This document shows positions 49,174-58,013 of a stretch of 64,000 bases of DNA, piece by piece. Source of the DNA: Shewanella sp. CG12_big_fil_rev_8_21_14_0_65_47_15 (GTDB taxonomy: Bacteria; Pseudomonadota; Gammaproteobacteria; Enterobacterales; Shewanellaceae); contig NZ_PFGL01000045.1 of the NCBI RefSeq assembly GCF_002783505.1, forward strand, positions 1 through 64,000, read 5' to 3'. Numbering within the stretch: the stretch's first letter is position 1; the number at the start of each line of letters is the position of its first letter. Both the position numbers and the translations under genes were made by a program. Below the pieces are notes generated by a model. The model searched no databases and was not told the origin of the DNA. It saw nothing but the letters and a program-made list of their open reading frames with translations.

Positions 49174-49878
49174 ATGGCAGGACTCAATAAAGTCGTCAGC
49201 AGCTATGAAGAAGCGTTAGCAGGCTTATCAAACGACATGACCATTATGGTCGGCGGCTTCGGCCTATGCGGTATTCCAGAAGGCTTAATCAATCAAATGG
49301 TTAAGATGGGCGTTAAAGGATTAACGGCGATTTCGAACAATGCTGGCGTTGACGATTTCGGCCTAGGCTTACTGTTAAAGCATCGCCAAATTGCCACTAT
49401 GATCGCCTCCTATGTGGGCGAAAATGCGACCTTCGAACAGCAAATGCTCTCGGGTGAACTGAACGTGATTTTAACGCCCCAAGGCACGCTGGCGGAAAAA
49501 ATCCGCGCGGGCGGCGCAGGCATTCCGGCATTTTTCACCGCAACTGGCTACGGCACGCCCGTTGCTGATGGCAAGGAAACCCGTGAAATTAAGGGACGCC
49601 ATTATGTGTTAGAAGAATCCCTGACCGCCGATTTTGCCTTAGTGCGAGCCTGGAAAGCCGATACTATGGGTAATCTGGTGTTCCGTAAAACCGCCGCCAA
49701 CTTTAACCCTATGATGGCGACCGCGGGCAAAATCACAGTGGTCGAAGCCGAGTTTATTGTCGAGCCGGGCGAGCTAGACCCCGATCATATCCACACGCCG
49801 GGCATCTATGTTGACCGCGTTATTCAAGGCACGTTCGAGAAACGTATCGAGCAGCGCACGGTAAAAGCCGCGAAATAA
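49174..49878 (+). CDS. scoA: 3-oxoacid CoA-transferase, subunit A
   Basis: This is the alpha subunit of a two-part CoA-transferase acting on acetoacetate. It is 234 residues with the glycine-rich [15 protein letters not shown] near the N-terminus and [27 protein letters not shown] precedes its ATG. It follows liuE, whose product acetoacetate it activates. Succinyl-CoA as donor is likely from family and context, but acetyl-CoA (AtoD-like) cannot be excluded. Subunit B follows 77 bp later. Confidence 0.93.
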   Translation: MAGLNKVVSSYEEALAGLSNDMTIMVGGFGLCGIPEGLINQMVKMGVKGLTAISNNAGVDDFGLGLLLKHRQIATMIASYVGENATFEQQMLSGELNVILTPQGTLAEKIRAGGAGIPAFFTATGYGTPVADGKETREIKGRHYVLEESLTADFALVRAWKADTMGNLVFRKTAANFNPMMATAGKITVVEAEFIVEPGELDPDHIHTPGIYVDRVIQGTFEKRIEQRTVKAAK

Positions 49879-49955
49879 GCGCAACCGACCATAGAATTAA
49901 CGCAAGGGACACTGAGATCCCAAGAGTAAAGGCCAAAAGGTAAAGGATAGATATC

Positions 49956-50612
49956 ATGGCATTATCAAGAGAACAACTGGCTCAGCGCGTCGCCAAAGAA
50001 TTAAAAGACGGCTATTACGTCAACCTTGGCATTGGTATTCCAACACTGGTCGCAAACTACATTCCTGAAGGAATGGAAGTGATGCTGCAATCGGAAAACG
50101 GCCTACTCGGCATGGGCGAATTTCCCACCGAAGACACCATAGATCCCGATTTAATAAACGCGGGCAAACAAACGGTCACCGCAGTTAAAGGGGCGTCATT
50201 TTTCTCCTCGGCGGAAAGCTTTGCCATGATCCGTGGCGGTCACGTGGATTTAACGGTTCTGGGCGCCTTTGAAGTCGACGTCAACGGCTCAATCGCCTCA
50301 TGGATGATCCCAGGTAAGCTTATCAAAGGCATGGGCGGCGCGATGGATTTAGTGGCCGGCGCCGAGAATATTATCGTGACTATGATGCACGCCGATAAAT
50401 ACGGTAATTCTAAGCTGCTACCCGTATGCGAATTGCCTTTGACAGGTTATGGCTGCATTAAACGCGTAGTGACAGATTTAGCCTTTATCGAGATTAAAGA
50501 CGGTGCCTTCCACCTCTTAGAGCGCGCCCCCGGTGTGAGCGTTGAAGAAATCATTAGCAAAACCGCAGGTAAGTTAGTCGTACCTGAACATGTGCCAGAA
50601 ATGACCTTCTAA
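49956..50612 (+). CDS. scoB: 3-oxoacid CoA-transferase, subunit B
   Basis: This is the beta subunit, carrying the catalytic Glu47 in SENGLLGMG that forms the glutamyl-CoA intermediate. It is 218 residues with LGIGIPTLVANYIPEGMEV at the start and GAGENI-like, MHADKYGNSKL and ELPLTGYGCIKRV later. With ScoA it converts acetoacetate to acetoacetyl-CoA and thus completes leucine breakdown. AAAGGA precedes its ATG, and a terminator follows. Confidence 0.94.
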   Translation: MALSREQLAQRVAKELKDGYYVNLGIGIPTLVANYIPEGMEVMLQSENGLLGMGEFPTEDTIDPDLINAGKQTVTAVKGASFFSSAESFAMIRGGHVDLTVLGAFEVDVNGSIASWMIPGKLIKGMGGAMDLVAGAENIIVTMMHADKYGNSKLLPVCELPLTGYGCIKRVVTDLAFIEIKDGAFHLLERAPGVSVEEIISKTAGKLVVPEHVPEMTF

Positions 50613-50670
50613 CGGCAAAGCCTAGGCCGTGCAATAGGTCGTGTATTAGGTCACATGTAACAAATCATGC

Positions 50671-50705
50671 AACAGCCCAGAGAAGACTTCTGGGCTGTTT
50701 ATTTA
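50671..50705 (+). terminator. Terminator of the liu operon
   Basis: AACAGCCCAGA/TCTGGGCTGTT form an 11-bp stem around a short GAAGACT loop, followed by TATTTAT. It lies 60-95 bp after the scoB stop. Confidence 0.88.
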
Positions 50706-50737
50706 TAGGGAATGCTCGCCCTGCTCTGCCGTCTAAA

Positions 50738-51235
50738 TCAGCAAAATAACTCTACCGGCGCATCTTCGGGGGTCAGTTGTAACTGGGACTCAAATTTGAG
50801 CCCTAATTTATTCAACAGCGCCTTAGATGCCTCATTATGCGAACTGACGATAGCAACAATAGGCTCAATGCCCAATTGCTTACCCAGCGCGAGGGCCGCC
50901 TGCGCCGCCTCGAAGGCGTAACCTTTACCCCAATATTGTGGCAAAAAGGCATAACCTAAATCCACATGCTCGAGTGTGGGTCTTTTGATTAAGCCACAGA
51001 TCCCTATTTGAAATCCATTCTCCGCAAGTACCACCGCATACAAGCCAAAGCCCTGCTCGGCATAGCTGTTCATCGGACCGTTGGCGATATATGCCTTAGC
51101 ATCATTCAAGGTACGGACACCTTTATCCCCGATATTATCGATAAACCCTTGGCTATTGAGTAACACTAGGATGAAAGAAGCATCCTCTGGCGCTAACTGC
51201 CGTAGGATTAACCTTGGGGTGCGGGCAACTTGCAT
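50738..51235 (-). CDS. GNAT family N-acetyltransferase (RimJ/RimL type)
   Basis: This is a 165-residue acetyltransferase. It begins with TPRLILRQLAPEDASFIL, the standard RimJ-like opening, and the acetyl-CoA-binding region LGYAFLPQYWGKGYAFEAAQ includes the Q/RxxGxG/A-like loop. The substrate could be a small molecule or a protein N-terminus; nothing decides. The start follows GGAGAAATCCT. It is 28 bp downstream of the nitroreductase gene and probably co-transcribed with it. Confidence 0.9.
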   Translation of the reverse strand: MQVARTPRLILRQLAPEDASFILVLLNSQGFIDNIGDKGVRTLNDAKAYIANGPMNSYAEQGFGLYAVVLAENGFQIGICGLIKRPTLEHVDLGYAFLPQYWGKGYAFEAAQAALALGKQLGIEPIVAIVSSHNEASKALLNKLGLKFESQLQLTPEDAPVELFC

Positions 51236-51263
51236 AGGATTTCTCCACTAAAGAGTAACGGTT

Positions 51264-51812
51264 TTATAGGTAACGGGCGTACTGACTGCCATCCCTCTGT
51301 GGTTTTTTAGGCGCCGCAACGGCTGGTGTGCCTATATATAAAAACCCGACGATTTGATCTTCGGCCTTTAAGCCTAATGCCGTATTCACGTTCGTATCGA
51401 AGGCAAAATCACCGGTGCGCCACACCGCGCCCAATCCTAAGGCAAAGGCCGCCTGCTGCATTGCCATCGTTGCGCAGCCCGCAGCAATTTGCTGCTCTAG
51501 CACTGGTACTTTAGGGTGCGCCTGGGTTTTCGTCACCACAGTGATCACCATAGGTGCGCGCATCGGCATTCCCTTGGCTTTATGAACAAAATCCTCATCG
51601 GCGCCACTCGCTTTTGCCGCATTAACAAAAATATCGGCTAAGGTTTCAAGCCCCTCGCCGGTGGCGATAATAAACTCCCATGGCGCTAAGGCACCGTGAT
51701 CCGGCACACGGATTGCGGCATCTAAGATAACTTTCAATTGGTCTGCATCTGGGGCTGGGGCAGTGAGTCGTGGCGTTGACTGACGGGTGAGTAAGAGTTC
51801 GATAGCGTCCAA
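51264..51812 (-). CDS. Nitroreductase family protein (YdjA-like)
   Basis: This is a 182-residue FMN-dependent oxidoreductase. The start MDAIELLLTRQSTPRLTAPAP aligns well with E. coli YdjA and indicates a TTG start at 51812, supported by AGGA 8 bases upstream. VPDHGALAPWEF and the C-terminal GFLYIGTPAVAAPKKPQRDG fit the family. The physiological substrate is unknown. It is transcribed after its own gap, downstream of the DoxX terminator. Confidence 0.9.
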   Translation of the reverse strand: MDAIELLLTRQSTPRLTAPAPDADQLKVILDAAIRVPDHGALAPWEFIIATGEGLETLADIFVNAAKASGADEDFVHKAKGMPMRAPMVITVVTKTQAHPKVPVLEQQIAAGCATMAMQQAAFALGLGAVWRTGDFAFDTNVNTALGLKAEDQIVGFLYIGTPAVAAPKKPQRDGSQYARYL

Positions 51813-51874
51813 GTTATTATCCTAATTCGATATAAATTGGGATAAAGCATAGCAAATTGTGCGTAAAGGGGTAT

Positions 51875-51902
51875 AAAAAAATCCCACCGCTTGGGTAGGA
51901 TT
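51875..51902 (-). terminator. Terminator of the second DoxX gene
   Basis: On the minus strand AATCC-ACC and GGT-GGATT pair around CAAGC with small bulges, followed by seven T, about 50 bp after the DoxX stop. Confidence 0.8.
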
Positions 51903-51950
51903 CTATGCCTTGAGTCGACGGATAATACGCCTTTATATCAGCGTTTAGCG

Positions 51951-52556
51951 TTATTTAACGCCAAAGCGTTTAGCTATCACATAATCTAGGCTAGTGTAAC
52001 GGCCACCACCCAAGGTAAAGAGGGCAAGCAGCATAATAAAATAGGTGATAGCAAACTCGATCCCATTGTTGAGAACCACCAAATTACCCGAACTCGTTAA
52101 CCAGTCGTAATTGCCATGCTCTTGCAAAATATCCTTTGCCTTAGCGAGTTTATCCCCCGCCTCAAACACTCTTTCATTGGCGAGCCAAGAACTGCCATCG
52201 GCTATGGCTAACCAGCCGTTTGGCCAATGCACAGTAAAAGCGGCGACTAACATAGTGACCATTAAGGGAATCGCAATCAGCCTAGTCGCGAGTCCAAGCA
52301 GCAATAAGATGGCCCCAAAAAACTCGGTCCCGGCGGCGAGGCCGGCCATTAACGCGGGCATTGGCAAGCCTAAACCCCAATCTGGATTGGCAAACCAGGC
52401 GACTGTGTCTTCAAAATGTGACAGCTTGTTATACCCAGCTTGTAGCAACACTGGGGCAAGATAAAGCCTCAGGGCTAAGGGAGCAACCCCCTCAAAATAG
52501 CGGCTTAAATTGAGTAGCTTCTGATAGAGGGCGGCGAGCGGCATAGTGTTTTTCAA
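51951..52556 (-). CDS. DoxX family membrane protein
   Basis: This is a 201-residue inner-membrane protein with four helices of the DoxX type, including LRLYLAPVLLQAGYNKLSHF, LMAGLAAGTEFFGAILLLLGLA and a C-terminal YFIMLLALFTLGGGRYTSLD. A TTG start at 52556 is favoured because GAGGT sits 7 bases upstream; ATG 52544 would be too far from it. It differs from the DoxX protein at 33353-33832, with an extra periplasmic/cytosolic loop. The function is undetermined. Confidence 0.87.
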   Translation of the reverse strand: MKNTMPLAALYQKLLNLSRYFEGVAPLALRLYLAPVLLQAGYNKLSHFEDTVAWFANPDWGLGLPMPALMAGLAAGTEFFGAILLLLGLATRLIAIPLMVTMLVAAFTVHWPNGWLAIADGSSWLANERVFEAGDKLAKAKDILQEHGNYDWLTSSGNLVVLNNGIEFAITYFIMLLALFTLGGGRYTSLDYVIAKRFGVK

Positions 52557-52622
52557 GGTCGTTACCTCTTAAATTGTTTTGTTGCAGATAAGACCCCTTA
52601 ATATCGATAAATCTTTCAATGC

Positions 52623-53480
52623 CTAGGATTCTTTTTCGAGTGCCTCTTGATTTAACTCGGTGAGATCTTGAATAAGCTGATTGAGTTTTTTATAGAAATG
52701 TTTGGACTGTTTTTCCGATAGACTGGTGTTTATCGTCAGCATCAGAGTCCCGAATGATTCGGTATTTTTGCGTAATAATCTTCTATGTTTCTCAGACTTA
52801 AGCTCATCGGGTCGCGTCATTAATAATGTCAAACGCTCGGTTAACAGCGCCCTATCGCCGCGTTGCCCTAGGGCGACTTCAAACTGGCGTAGCCACTCGT
52901 GGCGATACTCGAGCCACATATCTAAGGTGGACAAACGCTGTTGATTATATTGGTGGATCAGTGCCTTTTGTTCTGTGCTGACACTGCCTAGCCAGTCTTT
53001 AAACTGTCCTTGAAGGTTTTCATCCGCCTCTTGTTGCAATTGTTGCTGGGATTTACCCGCAAATTCTTTGATTAACTCCTGCTCATCTTGACGCAATTTA
53101 GTGAGGATTTGCTTCACCTGAGCATCACTCAACGACATGACGATAGGTAGCAACTCTGGCAGCGCAAATTCAAACAATCGAAACCAATGCCGTTTAGCGA
53201 TATCCACATGCTCGGCCCATAGTGGTGGCGTTAAGGTATTGGTTTTAATGAGCGTTTCGATTTCAGTTAACTGAACGACATAGTGGGATAATTCTTTGGA
53301 TTGATGCCATAGAACAAACTTTTCGATCAGCGCATCGAATGCCTCTTGCTGGGGATCGTCTAAGGTAACATAGTCCTCCTGCTCCCAGCCGATGGCCCAG
53401 TCGATAAAATGATAACTGAGTTTAGTCGAACACGCCGTTAGCCCTAACAATAACAGCAGTAACAACAGGCTTTTTTTCAT
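52623..53480 (-). CDS. Lipoprotein of the DUF6279 type
   Basis: This is a 285-residue lipoprotein with an 8-Leu signal core and lipobox LTAC (Cys17). The mature part begins STKLSYHFIDWAIGWEQEDY and is almost entirely helical, Gln/Leu/Glu-rich, with possible coiled coil. The opening matches the DUF6279 lipoproteins of gammaproteobacteria, whose role is unknown. It is probably outer-membrane located since no Asp follows Cys. It lies 66 bp upstream of the DoxX gene and downstream of an intergenic repeat. Confidence 0.82.
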   Translation of the reverse strand: MKKSLLLLLLLLGLTACSTKLSYHFIDWAIGWEQEDYVTLDDPQQEAFDALIEKFVLWHQSKELSHYVVQLTEIETLIKTNTLTPPLWAEHVDIAKRHWFRLFEFALPELLPIVMSLSDAQVKQILTKLRQDEQELIKEFAGKSQQQLQQEADENLQGQFKDWLGSVSTEQKALIHQYNQQRLSTLDMWLEYRHEWLRQFEVALGQRGDRALLTERLTLLMTRPDELKSEKHRRLLRKNTESFGTLMLTINTSLSEKQSKHFYKKLNQLIQDLTELNQEALEKES

Positions 53481-53503
53481 ATTGAATAATCCATCCTAGA
53501 TTT

Positions 53504-53610
53504 ATACCCAAACAGCCTGAAGACGTTGGCACTGATATAAAAGTTGCTTGAGTATACCCAAAAAATCTCAGGATGCTGAAACTCGTATCTTGAAGTAGCT
53601 TGGGGATATT
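53504..53610. repeat. Degenerate tandem intergenic repeat, two units of about 50 bp
   Basis: Two adjacent units (53504-53553 and 53554-about 53606) both begin TATACCCAAA and end with a GTTGCTTGAG/GTAGCTTGGG block. The second contains an imperfect hairpin between CTCAGGATGC and CGTATCTTGA. It lies in the gap between the kinase-like gene and the lipoprotein gene. It resembles the small dispersed intergenic repeats seen in Shewanella and Vibrio chromosomes, a comparison made from memory. It is not a CRISPR. Confidence 0.7.
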
Positions 53611-53645
53611 CCATTGTTTTTGTAAATAAGCGTGACAATAAATCG

Positions 53646-54728
53646 CTATGAGATTTGCGGCCAAAAAAAATCGAACCAAGCAATATACTCACCATGGCAG
53701 CTTGGCTCAGTTTGCTGCGCCGCCATTAAGAGCGCCCAGTAACAGGCCAATACCCAATACATTTCAATGGCAGCGGGCACGGCAAATATCGCCTCCTCCG
53801 TTAAATAAGGATGCTTAGCCAGATATTGCTGCACCAAAAAATGTTGCTGCAAAGGGGTTAAGGCATGGGTGGCCAGCACAGTCGCAAGCTCACACAGTGG
53901 ATGTGAAGCCGTCGCATACTCAAAATCGATGCAATATAAACGCTTATCTTTAAGCAGCAAATTATGGGGATTAAGATCTCTATGGCAAAACTGCGCTTGG
54001 AGTAAACAGTTCGCCAAGGTGCCTGTCCAGCGCTGAATATCAGCTTGGATCCCTAGCAATTGAGTTACCCGCCGGTGCCAGTCGCCCCCGATTTGGCTTA
54101 ACTCGCCCTCGATAAGAGATGACGCCATAAAGGTTAACATCTGCTGGTGATATTCCTGCCACTGCTCGGTAATGCTGATCCCATAGGGCCCCTTAGGTAT
54201 ATCCCGTAATTGCAGCAATAACGTCAGTAACAACCTATGGGCTTGATTAGGATGTGAGTCAGTTAGAGGGTCATGCTCAAGTGCTAATGGCAAGTGGTGA
54301 AGTGAATCTTGGCCCTGTAAAAAATCCGCCGCACTGCACAACCCCTCCAGAGCTTGCCAAGGCAGGGAATGCTTGTGTGACTGACCATAGTTGTCAATAT
54401 TAGCGTCGATAATGTTGCCTTCAATGGTATCACTCTCAATAAACGCACTGAGGTAATAACGTTCATCTTCACTCACCCACAGCAGCTCGGGAGCCAATCT
54501 GGCGTTGGCTAAATGTCGCCAATAGAAGCGCTCCTGCGCTCTGGAGCAAAAACTGTCCGCCGCATCGGCATTGAGGCGAAAAACATAATCTGCTGTAGGC
54601 GTTGAAATTTTATAGTTGTGATTACTCAAGCCGCCCGATAATTCACTGATATGAGTGATCTTATCCAGCCCAGCAGCTTTTAATATAGGCAACAGTTTTT
54701 GAAATGGCTCACTCAATGTTTGTTCCAT
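53646..54728 (-). CDS. APH/choline-kinase-like phosphotransferase, candidate thiamine kinase
   Basis: This is a 360-residue protein-kinase-like phosphotransferase. The Brenner-type catalytic motif CHRDLNPHNLLL and the metal-binding CIDFEYA are both intact, so it should be active. The N-terminal lobe starts EPFQKLLPILKAAGLDKITH and has LSGGLSNHNYKI for ATP binding. It is the last gene of a TPP-riboswitch-led thiamine uptake operon. That context makes thiamine or a thiamine-like alcohol the likely substrate (compare ThiK), trapping the vitamin after PnuT-type entry. Choline or aminoglycoside kinase activity is the alternative. Confidence 0.85.
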   Translation of the reverse strand: MEQTLSEPFQKLLPILKAAGLDKITHISELSGGLSNHNYKISTPTADYVFRLNADAADSFCSRAQERFYWRHLANARLAPELLWVSEDERYYLSAFIESDTIEGNIIDANIDNYGQSHKHSLPWQALEGLCSAADFLQGQDSLHHLPLALEHDPLTDSHPNQAHRLLLTLLLQLRDIPKGPYGISITEQWQEYHQQMLTFMASSLIEGELSQIGGDWHRRVTQLLGIQADIQRWTGTLANCLLQAQFCHRDLNPHNLLLKDKRLYCIDFEYATASHPLCELATVLATHALTPLQQHFLVQQYLAKHPYLTEEAIFAVPAAIEMYWVLACYWALLMAAQQTEPSCHGEYIAWFDFFWPQIS

Positions 54729-54776
54729 ACGCGAAGTCCTATACTCAATCCGTGGGCTGGGCTTGTTTTACGATCA

Positions 54777-55421
54777 TTAGCTTAGTGCATTGGCCTCACG
54801 CGCATCGGCTAATGCCGTGCGCCATAGGAAATATCCCACCACAGCGAGGCCCACATAGAGCACAAAGAGCAGTGACGTCAGCATCAATCCCTTACTGAGA
54901 TACAGATAGATTGACACTAGGTCGATTACCACCCAATAGAGCCAATTCTCAAGCACTTTTTTTGCCACTAAATAGGTCGTCATCACCGCAAAGCAGGTTG
55001 TCGCCGCATCCAGATAGGGAAATGCCGCTTGGGTGTAAGTCGCCATACCATAACCAATAAATAATGAGATCAAGGTTGTTATGCCAATCAATTTCAGGTG
55101 GGTTTTCAACGACCAAGTCGTGACTTTGACTCCCCGATGCTTATCACCGCCCTGTGTCCATAACCAATAGCCATAGAGCGCCATCGCCATATAATAGACA
55201 TTAAGCACAGACTCCATCAGCAATGCCACCTTCCAAAACAGCACAGTATAAATGGCCGTACTGGCAAACGCCGCCGCCCAGCACCAAACGCTGGCCTTTA
55301 TCGCCAGTAGCAAATAGGCCATAGCCAAGCATACGGCCAAGGCTTCCCACGCTGTCATCACATGGACTTCACCTAAGGCCGCATAAACACTATCGACCAA
55401 TGTAAACCATAAATCTGTCAT
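54777..55421 (-). CDS. pnuT: PnuC-family transporter, probable thiamine transporter PnuT
   Basis: This is a 214-residue integral membrane protein of the PnuC/NiaP-like vitamin uptake family, with seven or so helices. The paired motif WLWTQGGDKH and NWLYWVVIDLVSIYLYLSKG are typical of PnuC proteins. Thiamine specificity is inferred from the TPP riboswitch and neighbours. PnuC transporters work by facilitated diffusion, so intracellular phosphorylation is needed to retain substrate, consistent with the kinase-like gene 48 bp downstream. It starts 3 bp after the upstream gene. Confidence 0.9.
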   Translation of the reverse strand: MTDLWFTLVDSVYAALGEVHVMTAWEALAVCLAMAYLLLAIKASVWCWAAAFASTAIYTVLFWKVALLMESVLNVYYMAMALYGYWLWTQGGDKHRGVKVTTWSLKTHLKLIGITTLISLFIGYGMATYTQAAFPYLDAATTCFAVMTTYLVAKKVLENWLYWVVIDLVSIYLYLSKGLMLTSLLFVLYVGLAVVGYFLWRTALADAREANALS

Positions 55422-55424
55422 GGG

Positions 55425-55685
55425 TTATTCACTATGGGCTAAATTCAATTCGCCACCGATAAACTTACACACAAACACCGCCTTGCCCCACTTTTCATGG
55501 GCGGCTTGCATCTCAATGGTGAGCATGGCCATCACGTCTTGATATTCACCACACACTTGGGTGGCCATGGCATTAGTGACGCGCTCAATATTGGCATAAC
55601 TGTCCACTCGGCCAATAAACCATTTGATCGGATCGAGGTAATTTTCATTAAAGGGGTACATGCTAATTTCTGCGGTCAGTTTCAT
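55425..55685 (-). CDS. YkoF/MTH1187-type thiamine-binding protein
   Basis: This is an 86-residue cytosolic protein with no signal peptide. AEISMYPFNENYLDPIKWFI at its N-terminus and MATQVCGEYQDVMAMLTIEM in the middle match the thiamine-binding/YkoF (DUF77) ferredoxin-like fold, whose members bind thiamine or its HMP part. AGGAACCG precedes the start. It sits between the outer-membrane receptor and PnuT. It may act as a carrier or buffer for thiamine, which is inference. Confidence 0.82.
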   Translation of the reverse strand: MKLTAEISMYPFNENYLDPIKWFIGRVDSYANIERVTNAMATQVCGEYQDVMAMLTIEMQAAHEKWGKAVFVCKFIGGELNLAHSE

Positions 55686-55756
55686 TTCGGTTCCTTATAC
55701 TACTCAACATTGACGCTGTGGCGCCTATAGCACCACAGCGCAGGTGATTGTTGCGA

Positions 55757-57946
55757 TTACATAAACTTGACGTTGACAGTCACGCCGAGTTGGCGGGGAT
55801 CGCCGTAGCGGATATATTGCTTTTCCGCCCAGCCATTATCGGGTTCGTTACCAAAATAGAAGCCACGCACACCGTATTGCTCGTCGAATAAGTTACGACC
55901 CCAGAGGTAAGCGGACCAAGCATTGGCCTCATAACCCACACGGGCATTGACGATAGTGTAGGGTTCGGAGCGAGAGTCATTGCTATCAGAGTAATAGAAT
56001 TCACTCTTACCGCTGAGGTTAAGGTTAGCAAACCAACCCGAGTTCCCACGGAAAGTTCCGCCAAGACTGTAGGTAAAATGGGGCGAATGGGCCAAATCTC
56101 GACCGGTGAGATCCACCTCTGTGCCGTATTTATCCTGATACTGATAGTCACCGTAGGCGGTTTCTAGCCAACCTAGGCTGGAGTACAGTTGCAGATTGTC
56201 GGTGGCATACCAAGTCGCATCCAGTTCCGCACCATAGTTATTCGAGCTACCGGCATTTTCGGTGTAGAGGATAAAGCGCTGCGGTTTATCAGGATCTTGC
56301 TGGGAAGCCGCCACCTGTTGATCTTGCCTATCCATATAAAACAATGCGAGATTCGTATCGATAAGCCCTTCTAGCCAATGGGATTTCAGACCAATTTCAT
56401 AGTTATATAGTGTCTCAGTATCAAACTCTTTTTTATCGTTCAATTCGACTGGCAAGGTCATGTTAAAACCTCCCGCCTTATAGCCACGAGCCACTCTAAC
56501 GTACACATTATGGGACTCATTCAGCACTTTACTCAACGCAATATGGCCCCCCCACATGGTTTCGCTCGGGTCAAAGTTATCCTGATTGGTATCCGAGTAA
56601 TGGCTATTGCGCTGTTCTACACGCAGCCCCACGGACAAAGCGTAATCCGAGCCCAGATCCGTATCGAGCTGACCAAAGAGCGCATAATTGGTGGCTTCAT
56701 ACTCTGAGTCTAAAACCTCATCGGGCCAAGCGTTATACTCGGAATATAATTGGTTATCTTCTTTCAAATTCATGGCATACACGCCAATGAGCCAGTCTGT
56801 GCTATCGGCAAAAATACGGCCTTGATCCGTGGAACTTACACGAAACTCTTGGGATAGGGTTTTACGCTGGCCTGTTTTATCCCAAAAATAATCGTACTGA
56901 CAGGGGGCAACGCTGCCTTCATCTTCACATTGTTTGGATGCCCAATAATCAGGGTTGGCCCAATCGCCATCGTAACTGTAATGGTGATCGGTATTAGCGA
57001 AGGAAGTTAACGACGTTAGCTCAAAGTGCTCTGCGCCAGAATAGGTCGCTTTAAAGCCTGCGCCTGTGGTGCGTTGACTATCGACACCGGGCTCATCCGA
57101 GAGAGTTTGTTTAGGATTATTGGTTAGACTCCACACATCATAGCCATTATCAAAATCGGCGTGCAGCAGGGTTAAATCCAATTGCAGCTCGTCCGTCGCG
57201 TACCAACGCAGCTTAGCGCGGCCAGTAAACTCATCGCGACCATTCGTGTCATCACGCTCTAGGTACAGATTATCGCGGTAACCATTTTGTTGATGTTGCT
57301 GCAAAGAGACTCGGTACAGCAGCTTACCCGAATCCGTTAATGGGCCCGAGCTATAACCACTAAAGGTACGTAAATCATCATCCCCGAGGGAGACCTCGGC
57401 GCCGTGTTCAAATACATCGGTGGGGTCATTGCTCTTTAGGTAAATCAACCCCGCTAAGGCATTCGCACCATAACGTGTGCCCTGCGGGCCACGCAACACT
57501 TCGACTTGTTGCAGATCGTACATGCTCGACACCATGCCGATACCGGATAAATCGATATCATCTATGATGTAACCCACGGAGGAGTTAGGTGCGCCTTGGT
57601 ATTGTTCCTGCTCGCCGACGCCACGTATTTGAAAATACTTAGGCCGAGAACTCCCACCAGACCAGTTAACGTTAGCAATGGAATTAAGCACATCCTCGAA
57701 ATGCTGCGCGCTTTCATCTTGAATTTGCTGGGCATCGACCACAGTAATGCTTGAGGGCATTTTCTCTAAACTGGCACTGCGAAAATCCGCCGTCACCACC
57801 ATGACTTCCATCTCAGTGCTAGGTTCGGGTTTATCGATAGCATCGGTTTGGGCGAATGCGGATGTGCTAAGCGCAGCGGCAATGGCTAACGCCAAGGGCG
57901 CTCTCATTAACGGTTGGGTGGAGACTGGATTTTTACAGTTAAACAT
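55757..57946 (-). CDS. TonB-dependent outer-membrane receptor for thiamine
   Basis: This is a 729-residue TonB-dependent receptor with a signal peptide (about 1-32, ending ALSTSAFAQ), a TonB box-like EMEVMVVTA, a plug domain (about 55-165; QIRGVGEQEQYQGAP, VEVLRGPQGTRYGANALAG), and a beta-barrel to the C-terminus. The chain ends VTVNVKFM; the last residue is Met rather than the more usual Phe. It is directly behind a TPP riboswitch, which makes thiamine the expected ligand (Omr1-like). GAGG lies 4-5 bases before the ATG. Confidence 0.94.
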   Translation of the reverse strand: MFNCKNPVSTQPLMRAPLALAIAAALSTSAFAQTDAIDKPEPSTEMEVMVVTADFRSASLEKMPSSITVVDAQQIQDESAQHFEDVLNSIANVNWSGGSSRPKYFQIRGVGEQEQYQGAPNSSVGYIIDDIDLSGIGMVSSMYDLQQVEVLRGPQGTRYGANALAGLIYLKSNDPTDVFEHGAEVSLGDDDLRTFSGYSSGPLTDSGKLLYRVSLQQHQQNGYRDNLYLERDDTNGRDEFTGRAKLRWYATDELQLDLTLLHADFDNGYDVWSLTNNPKQTLSDEPGVDSQRTTGAGFKATYSGAEHFELTSLTSFANTDHHYSYDGDWANPDYWASKQCEDEGSVAPCQYDYFWDKTGQRKTLSQEFRVSSTDQGRIFADSTDWLIGVYAMNLKEDNQLYSEYNAWPDEVLDSEYEATNYALFGQLDTDLGSDYALSVGLRVEQRNSHYSDTNQDNFDPSETMWGGHIALSKVLNESHNVYVRVARGYKAGGFNMTLPVELNDKKEFDTETLYNYEIGLKSHWLEGLIDTNLALFYMDRQDQQVAASQQDPDKPQRFILYTENAGSSNNYGAELDATWYATDNLQLYSSLGWLETAYGDYQYQDKYGTEVDLTGRDLAHSPHFTYSLGGTFRGNSGWFANLNLSGKSEFYYSDSNDSRSEPYTIVNARVGYEANAWSAYLWGRNLFDEQYGVRGFYFGNEPDNGWAEKQYIRYGDPRQLGVTVNVKFM

Positions 57947-58013
57947 AGGACCTCAAATATCTAGTTTGAGATCCGGCAACGAATAAGCGATTCAGAAGTG
58001 TGCTGTTGATTGG

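Noticed and set aside
53504..53610. CRISPR array
   Set aside because: Only two degenerate units, directly abutting with no unique spacers, and no cas genes nearby.
53422..53695. Two short minus-strand frames between the kinase-like and lipoprotein genes
   Set aside because: They consist of translated intergenic repeat and overlap neighbouring coding ends; no start signals.
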